Shown: positions 35,471 through 43,262 of the stretch, one piece after another | Numbering within the stretch: the stretch's first letter is position 1 | How the letters are laid out: the number at the start of each line of letters is the position of its first letter | Assembly: GCF_024509555.1 (NCBI RefSeq) | Contig: NZ_JAMWEL010000009.1 | Span: forward strand, 1 to 64,000 | DNA from: Streptococcus suis | GTDB taxonomy: Bacteria > Bacillota > Bacilli > Lactobacillales > Streptococcaceae | DNA length: 64,000 nucleotides | Direction of reading: 5' to 3' | Translations under genes and position numbers: made by a program | The notes under the pieces: generated by a model | The model's input: the letters and a program-made list of their open reading frames with translations, nothing else | Databases searched by the model: none | What the model was told of the DNA's origin: nothing

Positions 35471-36201
35471 TAGGCACCTCCCCGATTTTTCATAAATTCA
35501 ACAACAAAGTCATTAGCAGGCTGGTTGCGAAGCTCATCGGGCGTTCCCAGCTGGACTACTTCTCCTGCCTTCATCAAGCAAATACGGTCTGCCAACTTAA
35601 CCGCCTCGTCCATATCATGCGTGACGAAAACCGTCGTCATCTTGAACTCTTCATGCAAGTCTTTGATTAAGTCCTGCAACTGCCCTTTACTAATAGGGTC
35701 TAGGGCTGAGAAAGGCTCATCCATCAGCAAGACCTTGGGATTGGCAATGATCGCTCGCAAAATCCCAATCCGTTGCTTTTCTCCGCCAGACAAGTCCTTG
35801 GGCAAACGGTCCAAATAGCTGTCCGGCTCCAGACCTACCTTGGTCAAGAGTTGTCTGGATTTTTTCAAGGTTTCTTCCTTGTTCAGGCCCTTCATCTCAG
35901 GAATAAGAGCAATATTTTCAGCCACTGTCATATTTGGAAATAAAGCAATCTGTTGCAGGACGTAGCCAGTTTCCAAGCGTAACTCACGCAAGTCAAAGTC
36001 TTTCAGCCGCTTGCCCTGAATCCGAATATCTCCGTCTGTCTGCTCAATCAAACGGTTGATCAGTTTCAGCGTGGTTGTTTTTCCGCTACCGCTTGGTCCA
36101 ATCAGGACAAAGAATTCTCCCTCTTGGATATCAAAGGTCAAATTTTTCAAGATTGGTCCGTTGACCTGATAGGTCAAGGACACATTTTGGTACTCAATCA
36201 T
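35470..36201 (-). CDS. OpuC-like ABC transporter ATPase
   Basis: This 243-residue protein has Walker [11 protein letters not shown]-loop, signature LSGGEKQR, Walker [13 protein letters not shown] and switch His in FVTHDMDEA. It lacks the long C-terminal CBS domains of some OpuA/OpuC ATPases, so it is a short form. It overlaps marR by 8 nt and the permease gene by 1 nt, showing tight coupling. Confidence 0.9.
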   Translation of the reverse strand: MIEYQNVSLTYQVNGPILKNLTFDIQEGEFFVLIGPSGSGKTTTLKLINRLIEQTDGDIRIQGKRLKDFDLRELRLETGYVLQQIALFPNMTVAENIALIPEMKGLNKEETLKKSRQLLTKVGLEPDSYLDRLPKDLSGGEKQRIGILRAIIANPKVLLMDEPFSALDPISKGQLQDLIKDLHEEFKMTTVFVTHDMDEAVKLADRICLMKAGEVVQLGTPDELRNQPANDFVVEFMKNRGGA

Positions 36202-36643
36202 TGGTTTCTCCTCCTATGATTTCTGTCAAGGCCTGCCCATAGCGTCCAAAGAGGTCCAGTAACTGCTCCTGTTCTTGCAAGCTGAACTGGGACAGGGCTG
36301 TTTTTTCTGCCTCTTCTAAGGGGTCCAAAATCCGACTGGCATAGACACGGCCTTCCTCAGTCAGCTTGACCTTCTTATGTCGTTTATCTGCAGGATTTTC
36401 CTCAAAAAAGACATAGCCCTTATCAAGAAATTTCTTAATGGTGGCATTGACCACCTGCTTACTAGAGTAAGTCTTCTTACTGATCCAATTCTGTGTCATA
36501 CCTCCGGGATTATAATAAAGCCACATAAGGATCGATAGGCACTTGCCGTTTAGCCACTGTCGCCTTGCATAACCCTCATAGAGCCCGACCTGCTGGTCAA
36601 AGATACGGGCCAAGTTCTTACTCCGCTGTCTCAGTTCTGTCAT
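36194..36643 (-). CDS. MarR-family transcriptional regulator
   Basis: This protein of 149 residues has a MarR winged helix (GGMTQNWISKKTYSSKQVVN) and the wing motif ADKRHKKVKLTEEG. The ATG at 36643 has GGGAGG 6 nt upstream. The start lies within the end of the oxidoreductase gene (26-nt overlap) and the end overlaps the ATPase gene. It probably controls its own operon through the palindrome at 37671-37689. Confidence 0.85.
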   Translation of the reverse strand: MTELRQRSKNLARIFDQQVGLYEGYARRQWLNGKCLSILMWLYYNPGGMTQNWISKKTYSSKQVVNATIKKFLDKGYVFFEENPADKRHKKVKLTEEGRVYASRILDPLEEAEKTALSQFSLQEQEQLLDLFGRYGQALTEIIGGETND

Positions 36644-37607
36644 CATCTTCCTCCCTATTGAGCACAATCACCTTGCCAAAAGCCTCCACCCCTTCTAAAT
36701 AGCAGTGAGCCTCCTGTATGCTATCCAAACTAAAAATCTTCTCAGGCCCAACTGGCACCTGATAACGAGCTAGGTAGTCAAACATCTCCTGCAACTTGTC
36801 CTGATTGACATTGCCCGAATAAAAGGTAGTCAAATAGACATTCTGCCGCAACTGCTCAATGGGGTCAAAGTCCTCCAGATACCACTTGCCACCCAACTGC
36901 CCCGTCGAGCAGACAATGCCGCCCTCCTCCAGATGAGCCAGGGAATCCGCTAGAGTAGCAGGCCCAACTAACTCAAGAATCTTGCTGAAAGTCAAGTCTG
37001 TCTGCAAACGCCCCTCTTTTTCGAGGATGACTTGGCTGAAACCAGAGGCCAACAGTTGATCGGTCTTTTCTACCTTGCGAACAGAAGCGTAGATAGGTAG
37101 GTCTGGAAACTGGCTCCGCACTAATTTGACAAAGGCCTGTCCAACCCCGCTAGCCCCCGCACGCACCAAGATTCGATCTGACGCTTCCAGCTTGAGATTT
37201 TTCATGGAACCGTAGGCAGTGTAGTAGGTTTCAGGGACGCTAGCTAGCTCCGCCCAACCCAAATCGGTCTGGACAGGGTAGAGGATTTGATTAGGCACCA
37301 GGGCGTACTCTGCGTAACCACCGTCAAAGGCTCGACCCAGCTCGCCCATGATAGATACAACCTTTTGCCCGACTGGTAACCTGTCTGGCTCCGTCGTTTC
37401 CCCAATGACGCCGACCAACTCAATCCCTAAAATGCGTGGAAATACTACACATGGTGACAGGCCCTGTCTGGTAAAAATCTCCGAATGGTTGATGCCAAAG
37501 CCCTTAATGTTCACCAAAGACCAGCCTGTTTTAACCTGCGGTTTGGCAACTTCTTTTACTTCCAAAACCTCTGGACCACCTGCTTTTGAAACTACAACAG
37601 CCTTCAT
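36618..37607 (-). CDS. Zinc-type alcohol dehydrogenase-like / quinone oxidoreductase
   Basis: This protein of 329 residues belongs to the medium-chain dehydrogenase superfamily. It has the GroES-like N-terminal part and a nucleotide-binding VRAGASGVGQAFVKLV segment. Structural zinc cysteines are absent, as in quinone oxidoreductases. The ATG at 37607 has a GAGGGGGG ribosome-binding site 6 nt upstream. It is the first gene of the MarR/OpuC-like operon, which suggests stress- or solute-related detoxification (inference). Confidence 0.85.
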   Translation of the reverse strand: MKAVVVSKAGGPEVLEVKEVAKPQVKTGWSLVNIKGFGINHSEIFTRQGLSPCVVFPRILGIELVGVIGETTEPDRLPVGQKVVSIMGELGRAFDGGYAEYALVPNQILYPVQTDLGWAELASVPETYYTAYGSMKNLKLEASDRILVRAGASGVGQAFVKLVRSQFPDLPIYASVRKVEKTDQLLASGFSQVILEKEGRLQTDLTFSKILELVGPATLADSLAHLEEGGIVCSTGQLGGKWYLEDFDPIEQLRQNVYLTTFYSGNVNQDKLQEMFDYLARYQVPVGPEKIFSLDSIQEAHCYLEGVEAFGKVIVLNREEDDDRTETAE

Positions 37608-37670
37608 AGGCATCCCCCCTCTTTTTTTAATTAGTCAAATCTTTTTACTATTATAACAGAAAAAGAAGGA

Positions 37671-37689
37671 TAGTCAATATTTTTGACTA
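37671..37689 (-). promoter_or_regulatory. Candidate MarR operator over the operon promoter
   Basis: TAGTCAA and TTGACTA are perfect 7-bp arms with a 5-bp centre. The arm TTGACT is also the likely -35 box, with TATAAT about 16 bp further on (minus strand). A further half-site TTAGTCAAAT lies at 37631. Confidence 0.65.
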
Positions 37690-37779
37690 TCTGCTTCCCA
37701 GTAATTCTAAGCTGTTTTCTATTTTTAAGACTTGAGCTCAGCCTCTTTTAACAAACTGATTTCATTCTAACAAACTACT

Positions 37780-39087
37780 TTATTTTTCCTTCAAGACAAG
37801 ATTCAAGACAAGTGCTGCCAAGGTCCCTGTTGAAATACCTGATGAGAAGACCATTTGAAGAGCTGATGGAAGATGACTCAATAATTCTGGACGAACGGTC
37901 ACTCCAATCCCAAGCGCAAAGGCAATGGAAATAATCAAGAGCTCACGATCCCCAATTTTAACCATTGCAAGAGTCTTAATCCCTTGGGCTGCAACCAAAC
38001 CGAACATGATAATCCCAACACCACCAAGAACAGGCTGAGGCATGATGGAAATCAAGGCAGATAATTTTGGAAAGACACCAAGTAGGGTTAAGATAATACC
38101 TGCTAAAATCATGACATGACGACTAGCAACTTTTGTTAAGGTAATGAGACCAACATTTTGTGAGAAGGCTGTATTTGGACCAGCCCCAAAAACACCTGCA
38201 ATCAAGGAACCAACTCCGTCTGCCAGAACACCATTTGCTGCCCGCTCAGAAGAAATCTTCTGGTTAGAAGCTTCTCCAATGGCCATCATAATTCCGACTG
38301 TACCGATCAAGGATACGACATAGGCTGGAATGAAGGCTAGAATAGAAGATAGGTCAAATTTTACACCATAATGGAAAATTTTAGGAAGAGCAAACCAGGC
38401 CGCTTCTCCAACAGCCGATAAATCAACTTTCCCAAGAAAAATACACAAGATGTAACCAAAAACCATCCCAAAGAAGACAGAGGCTGTTTTCAGCATTCCT
38501 TTACCATAATGATTTAAAGCCAAAGTGAAAACCAAGACGATAAAGGCAATACTGATATTTTCAACAGAAGCATAGTCTGAAGCGCCAGCTCCACCAGCTG
38601 CCCAGTCCATACTTACTGGCATGAGGGTAATACCGATGAGGGATACAACAGTCCCTGTAATCAATGGCGGAAAGAAGCGCATCAAGGGTTTTACAAAACG
38701 ACTGAGAGCAATCTCAACAAATGAACCAGCAATGGTTGCACCCACGATACCAGCAATTCCCAACTGACTACCAACACTGATAGCTGGATTGGCAAAGGTA
38801 AAGTCCGTCCCCATCATACCAGAGACACGTGAACCTACTGGGCCAACACCTTTAGATTGCAAAATGGTGGCAATACCAGCAACAAAGATAGAGGCTGATA
38901 CCATAATAGAAGTATCTTCTACCGATAATCCCAAGGCACTTGCAACGACAAGAGGCACTGCGATGATTCCTGCAAAAGCTGCTAAAATATGCTGAAAAGC
39001 AAGCAAAACTGCCATCCCTTTTGGTGGTTGTTCATCAATTCCATAGAGCATTTCTGATGAATGTTCATTTGTTGTTTTCTGAGACAT
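37780..39087 (-). CDS. Xanthine/uric-acid-type nucleobase permease (NCS2)
   Basis: This protein of 435 residues has about 12-14 membrane segments. QHILAAFAGIIAVPLVV, QSKGVGPVGSRVSGMMGTDF and GAGPNTAFSQNVG place it in the xanthine/uric-acid branch of NCS2 transporters. It is divergent from xpt, supporting xanthine (pbuX-like function). The ATG at 39087 has GGAG upstream; an extension of 21 codons upstream has no support. Confidence 0.88.
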   Translation of the reverse strand: MSQKTTNEHSSEMLYGIDEQPPKGMAVLLAFQHILAAFAGIIAVPLVVASALGLSVEDTSIMVSASIFVAGIATILQSKGVGPVGSRVSGMMGTDFTFANPAISVGSQLGIAGIVGATIAGSFVEIALSRFVKPLMRFFPPLITGTVVSLIGITLMPVSMDWAAGGAGASDYASVENISIAFIVLVFTLALNHYGKGMLKTASVFFGMVFGYILCIFLGKVDLSAVGEAAWFALPKIFHYGVKFDLSSILAFIPAYVVSLIGTVGIMMAIGEASNQKISSERAANGVLADGVGSLIAGVFGAGPNTAFSQNVGLITLTKVASRHVMILAGIILTLLGVFPKLSALISIMPQPVLGGVGIIMFGLVAAQGIKTLAMVKIGDRELLIISIAFALGIGVTVRPELLSHLPSALQMVFSSGISTGTLAALVLNLVLKEK

Positions 39088-39303
39088 GAGTTCTCCTTCT
39101 TTATTCCTAAATAATGCTATTAGTCTATCAGAAAACACAACCATTTTCAATACATTTTGTTATAAATAGCACAAAACGTTCGTGTTTTTTGACTGATTTT
39201 GTCAATATATACAATATTTCAACCCGAGAATTCGTTTATTGTTTTGATTTTATCAAAAAAATGCTATAATACACAAAAGTAGCATTTGGAGGAGAAGATA
39301 AAC
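39088..39303. promoter_or_regulatory. Divergent promoter region between the xanthine permease gene and xpt
   Basis: An extended -10 TGCTATAAT (TATAAT 39265-39270) serves xpt. Two CGAAC/CGAGAAT-like stretches (ACACGAACG on the minus strand near 39165, ACCCGAGAATTCG near 39222) loosely resemble PurR boxes. No purine riboswitch core was recognised here. Confidence 0.5.
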
Positions 39304-39885
39304 ATGAAAGCTTTGGAAGAACGCATTTTAAAAGATGGTCAGGTATTAGGAGAAAACATCTTAAAAGTTGACTCATTCTTGACCCATCAGGTTGATTTTC
39401 GATTGATGAAAGAAATGGGGCAGGTCTTGGCAGATGCCTATCGCTCTAAAGAAATTACCAAGGTTGTCACAATCGAAGCCTCGGGTATTGCACCAGCCGT
39501 CTATGTTGCAGAAAGCCTAGATGTGCCAATGATTTTTGCTAAAAAGCATAAAAATATTACTATGACCGAAGGCATTTTGACCGCCGAAGTCTATTCATTT
39601 ACCAAGCAAGTCACCAGCACCGTCTCTATCGCTAGTAAGTTTTTGTCGCCTGAGGACCGTGTTCTAATCGTTGATGACTTTTTGGCCAATGGACAAGCAG
39701 CAAAAGGCTTGATTGATATTATCCAACAGGCTGGGGCGCAAGTGGCTGGGGTTGGTATCATCATCGAAAAGTCCTTCCAAGATGGTCGCCAGCTCTTACT
39801 GGATGCAGGTGTCCCTGTTACTTCTCTCGCTCGTATTGAAAAATTCCAAGATGGACAGGTTGTTTTTGCAGCTGCGGATATTTAA
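39304..39885 (+). CDS. xpt: Xanthine phosphoribosyltransferase
   Basis: This 193-residue enzyme converts xanthine and PRPP to XMP. The PRPP-binding loop [16 protein letters not shown] and [12 protein letters not shown] are diagnostic, and the length is standard from the ATG at 39304, which has GGAGGAG upstream. It is arranged divergently from the permease gene instead of in the xpt-pbuX operon common in Firmicutes. Confidence 0.95.
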   Translation: MKALEERILKDGQVLGENILKVDSFLTHQVDFRLMKEMGQVLADAYRSKEITKVVTIEASGIAPAVYVAESLDVPMIFAKKHKNITMTEGILTAEVYSFTKQVTSTVSIASKFLSPEDRVLIVDDFLANGQAAKGLIDIIQQAGAQVAGVGIIIEKSFQDGRQLLLDAGVPVTSLARIEKFQDGQVVFAAADI

Positions 39886-39888
39886 AAG

Positions 39889-39915
39889 GACTTGCTTCCA
39901 ATCGGGAGCAAGTCT
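39889..39915 (+). terminator. Terminator of xpt
   Basis: GACTTGCT and AGCAAGTC form a stem just after the xpt stop; a T-rich stretch follows. Confidence 0.65.
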
Positions 39916-39927
39916 CTTCTATATTAT

Positions 39928-40656
39928 CTATAATTCCACACCAAAGACTTCCAGACTAATCAATTCTGCTTCTGTTAACCTGCGGTATTCTCCAAGCGCT
40001 AATTTGGGATATAAGCGAAGAGGCCCCATGGTCAATCGTTGCAAGTCTGTCACCGTCTTTCCACAGGCCTGCACCATGCGTTTGACCTGGTGAAATTTCC
40101 CTTCTCGGATGGTGATGTCAACGAGCGAGGTCTGCTTAGCTTCATCTGTAGAGAGGATGGTCAACTGAGCTGGTTGACAGGTAAAGTCTTTCAGCTCAAT
40201 TCCTGCCGCAAATCGTTCGACATCCTCTTGGGTCATGATCCCGTCAACCTGTGCACGGTAGAGTTTATCAACATGTTTTTTCGGAGAAAGCATAGCATGA
40301 GCCAGCTGACCGTTGTTGGTCAAGAGGAGCAAGCCATGGGTATCAATGTCCAAGCGTCCAACAGGAAAAACTTCCTTATGGCGAGCTGTATCATCTAGCA
40401 GGTCCAAGACAGTCCGATGACGGTCATCCTCGGTGGCTGAAATCACACCCTTGGGCTTGTTTAACAGATAGTAAACAAAGGTTTCATGACTCAAGACCTG
40501 GCCTGCTACTGCAATCTGATCTGACTTTTCATTAATCTGCTGTTTTGGGGAGGTTTCTACTTGGCCGTTGACTGTGACTTGCTTGTTTTTCAGGAGTTTC
40601 TTGACTTCTGTCCGACTGCCAACACCACAATCCACTAAAAATTTATCTAATCGCAT
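39928..40656 (-). CDS. 16S rRNA pseudouridine synthase, RsuA family
   Basis: This 242-residue enzyme has an N-terminal S4 RNA-binding domain (MRLDKFLVDCGVGSRTEVKK) and the catalytic Asp in GRLDIDTHGLLLLTNNG. Related enzymes modify U516 of 16S rRNA; the target here is assumed. It overlaps the GNAT gene by 10 nt. Confidence 0.9.
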   Translation of the reverse strand: MRLDKFLVDCGVGSRTEVKKLLKNKQVTVNGQVETSPKQQINEKSDQIAVAGQVLSHETFVYYLLNKPKGVISATEDDRHRTVLDLLDDTARHKEVFPVGRLDIDTHGLLLLTNNGQLAHAMLSPKKHVDKLYRAQVDGIMTQEDVERFAAGIELKDFTCQPAQLTILSTDEAKQTSLVDITIREGKFHQVKRMVQACGKTVTDLQRLTMGPLRLYPKLALGEYRRLTEAELISLEVFGVEL

Positions 40657-41273
40657 ACGACTTTCTTTTCCATTTTGATATATTCTGCTTGCTTTTCTAT
40701 TTCTGTAAAACCAAGAGCATGAAAGAGTTTTTGGGCAACTTGATGAGAGCTAGCAACTGTCAGTTTGATACTAGCTGGCTGAACATGCTCTACTAAATAG
40801 TCTTCAATAGTCTGATAGAAAGCTCTGCCATTTCCTTGACCTGTCAAAGAAGGTTTCATGCCCAAACGAATGTCAACTGTCTCGCCATCTTGGTCAATAC
40901 AGAAATAGCCCATGAGGGCAGCATTGCGGATGACTGCAAAAAAGCGGCCCCCACGCGCCTCTGGTGAAATCATCTCAGCATAAATCTTGGGGTTTGCACT
41001 AATCGTATAGGCATCCAAAGGTGGTTGATAGCGCCAATGGTTAGCAATTTCCAATGCCAGATCCTGGGGCAGGGGCATGATGTAAAAATAATCCATCCGC
41101 CGAAAATTTTTTGCCAAATTTTTAATCCGACGGTTTTGGGTGGCGTAATGATCTGTCTGATAGACATAATCCACATAGCCCAACTGATAAGAGGGAATCA
41201 TGTCTTTAAAAATCAACTGAGCATCCTCGGGAAAGCGAAGTATTAATTCATTTAAGCGGTTGTTTTCTAACAT
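40647..41273 (-). CDS. GNAT-family N-acetyltransferase
   Basis: This 208-residue protein has the acetyl-CoA binding motif region LGMKPSLTGQGNGRAFYQTI and ends with a typical VAQKLFHALGFTEIEK. The N-terminal 90 residues are unusual (DYVYQTDHYATQNRRIKNL) and may bind the substrate, which is unknown. It is translationally coupled to the downstream rsuA-like gene. Confidence 0.82.
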   Translation of the reverse strand: MLENNRLNELILRFPEDAQLIFKDMIPSYQLGYVDYVYQTDHYATQNRRIKNLAKNFRRMDYFYIMPLPQDLALEIANHWRYQPPLDAYTISANPKIYAEMISPEARGGRFFAVIRNAALMGYFCIDQDGETVDIRLGMKPSLTGQGNGRAFYQTIEDYLVEHVQPASIKLTVASSHQVAQKLFHALGFTEIEKQAEYIKMEKKVVCD

Positions 41274-41284
41274 AGGAATATTAT

Positions 41285-41310
41285 ACCAAAAAGGAGCGGA
41301 AATCCGCTCC
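41285..41310 (-). terminator. Terminator of the MFS transporter gene
   Basis: On the minus strand GGAGCGGA TT TCCGCTCC is followed by TTTTTTGG. It overlaps the MFS stop codon. Confidence 0.8.
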
Positions 41311-42473
41311 TATTTCTTCAGTTGTTTATAAATCAAGCCTGCGCTTATCAAGGCACAGCCGATGGCGTAGATACCAAAGGCTCCTGTTGGGGTTGGGTTG
41401 AGTTTTTCCAGATAAGTCGGCAAGATAGCAGATGTGGCACCACCGATATTGCAACCCATAAGGACGATGGTCATGACCGCATTGAGCAAGGCCTTGGGTG
41501 CACGGTCTGTTACCTGACTAAAGACAATGGTTAGAATGATGCTGTAGAAAAATCCTGACACCATACCACCAAGTCCCAGCACCCAGAGATTATCCGCAAA
41601 GGCAATGCCGACAACCGCGAGTCCAAAGACCACGTAGGAAACCGCTAAAAGCCAACCCTTCAAACGACCAACCAGGCTACTAAAGACCGTCCCTGCCACA
41701 ATCCCCATAACCTGCATAAGACTGAGAATGAGACTGGCTTGCTGAGCAGTACCGATACCCTTTGCCAAAACAATCTGAGGAATACGAATGGTCAGGAAGG
41801 TATTGACATTGATAACAAAGAAGGCTAAGAATGCCAGATAAATGCCCATCATCCACATGGTCTTATCCAGTTTGACCTTGGGCGCGTTCTCCTCAACCTT
41901 CACCTCCATGCGAGCCAGCAATTCCTCCTTGGGAACAAAGAGGAGGAAGAGAGCCAATATAACCAAGGCAAAAAGGTAGACCAAGAAGGCAGGTTGCCAA
42001 CCAAACTGGGTCAACCAACCGACAAGGAGGGTAAGCCCTGCGCTTCCCAAAACCTCTGCTGAACCACGCAAGCCCATCATCTGCACCCGCTCCTGACCAG
42101 TGAAAAAATTACCGATGATATTAATAGCACGCGCATTGATTAGGCCAATCCCCAAACCAAGCAAGATACGAGCCAATAAAATCAGAGGATAAGCAGTTAG
42201 AAACATGGGCAAAGCTCCACCGATGGCCATAAGCAAAAGCCCTGCAATGATAATGTTTCGTTCAGACAAGAAACGGACAACTAGACCGTTTGCCAATAGA
42301 GTAACCATAATAGCAAAAGAGGTCACCGTAATTAAGTTTTCCACCTGGGCCGCTGCAATTCCCTGCTGGGCAAAATGCTCAATCATCTGTGGAATAGCTG
42401 GCGAGACAGCAAATGTCGAAACCAGCATGGTGGACAGGGCCAGCAAACTGGCTTTTTCTAAAATTCTTTTCAT
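41310..42473 (-). CDS. MFS transporter
   Basis: This protein of 387 residues has 12 predicted membrane helices, the motif-A-like LVVRFLSERNIIIAG between helices 2 and 3 and LLARILLGLGIGLINARA in helix 4. It is probably a drug or metabolite exporter; the substrate is unknown. The ATG at 42473 has AAGGGAG upstream. It is divergent from def. Confidence 0.85.
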   Translation of the reverse strand: MKRILEKASLLALSTMLVSTFAVSPAIPQMIEHFAQQGIAAAQVENLITVTSFAIMVTLLANGLVVRFLSERNIIIAGLLLMAIGGALPMFLTAYPLILLARILLGLGIGLINARAINIIGNFFTGQERVQMMGLRGSAEVLGSAGLTLLVGWLTQFGWQPAFLVYLFALVILALFLLFVPKEELLARMEVKVEENAPKVKLDKTMWMMGIYLAFLAFFVINVNTFLTIRIPQIVLAKGIGTAQQASLILSLMQVMGIVAGTVFSSLVGRLKGWLLAVSYVVFGLAVVGIAFADNLWVLGLGGMVSGFFYSIILTIVFSQVTDRAPKALLNAVMTIVLMGCNIGGATSAILPTYLEKLNPTPTGAFGIYAIGCALISAGLIYKQLKK

Positions 42474-42602
42474 TTTTCTCCCTTTCAACGTTCGTCTTTT
42501 ACTAGTATAGCAGATTTGAGACAGAATAGATAGGTGACTGAGACTTTTATTCTCCTAGATTTCATGCTATACTTAATCTATCAATACCCAAAGGAGAGAA
42601 TT

Positions 42603-43217
42603 ATGTCTGTTATTGAACGATTGACAAAAGCTGCCCATTTGATTGACATGGATGACATCATCCGTGAAGGGCATCCAACCCTACGCCAGGTCGCTGAAGA
42701 AGTTGTATTTCCCCTATCTGATCAAGAAATTATTTTAGGCGAAAAAATGTTGCAATTTCTCAAACATTCGCAGGATCCAGTCATGGCGGAGAAAATGAAA
42801 CTCCGTGGCGGAGTTGGTCTAGCAGCGCCTCAGATTGATGTTTCCAAACGCATCATTGCTGTCTTGGTCCCAAATCCAGAAGATGAGGAAGGCAATCCAC
42901 CTGCCCAAGCCTACTCCCTCCAAGAGGTCATGTACAACCCTAAAATCGTGGCACATTCTGTCCAAGAAGCGGCTATGGAAGGGGGCGAGGGTTGCCTATC
43001 TGTTGACCGCGAAGTCCAAGGCTACGTAGTCCGCCACGCGCGCGTGACTGTTGACTACATGGACAAAAATGGAGAAACACACCGTATCAAACTCAAAGGC
43101 TTTAATGCCATCGTGGTCCAACACGAAATCGACCACCTCAACGGTGTCATGTTCTACGACCGCATCGACCCAGAACACCCACTGGCTGTTAAAGAAGGCA
43201 TGTTGGTAATTGAATAA
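42603..43217 (+). CDS. def: Peptide deformylase
   Basis: This 204-residue metalloenzyme removes the N-formyl group from new proteins. Three signature boxes are present: [14 protein letters not shown] and QHEIDHLNG. The ATG at 42603 follows AAAGGAGAG; the open frame upstream is leader. An extended -10 (TGCTATACT) lies at about 42568-42576. The length and inserts are those of the longer type-2 enzymes of Gram-positive bacteria. Confidence 0.95.
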   Translation: MSVIERLTKAAHLIDMDDIIREGHPTLRQVAEEVVFPLSDQEIILGEKMLQFLKHSQDPVMAEKMKLRGGVGLAAPQIDVSKRIIAVLVPNPEDEEGNPPAQAYSLQEVMYNPKIVAHSVQEAAMEGGEGCLSVDREVQGYVVRHARVTVDYMDKNGETHRIKLKGFNAIVVQHEIDHLNGVMFYDRIDPEHPLAVKEGMLVIE

Positions 43218-43224
43218 ACATAAG

Positions 43225-43262
43225 AAACTGACTGAAAAATTTTCAGCCAGTTTTTTCTTTTT
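43225..43262 (+). terminator. Terminator of def
   Basis: AAACTGACTGAAAA and TTTTCAGCCAGTTTT form a long stem followed by a T-run. Confidence 0.85.

Noticed and set aside
39088..39303. Purine riboswitch before xpt
   Set aside because: I could not find the conserved guanine-aptamer core; only loose PurR-box-like sequence is present.
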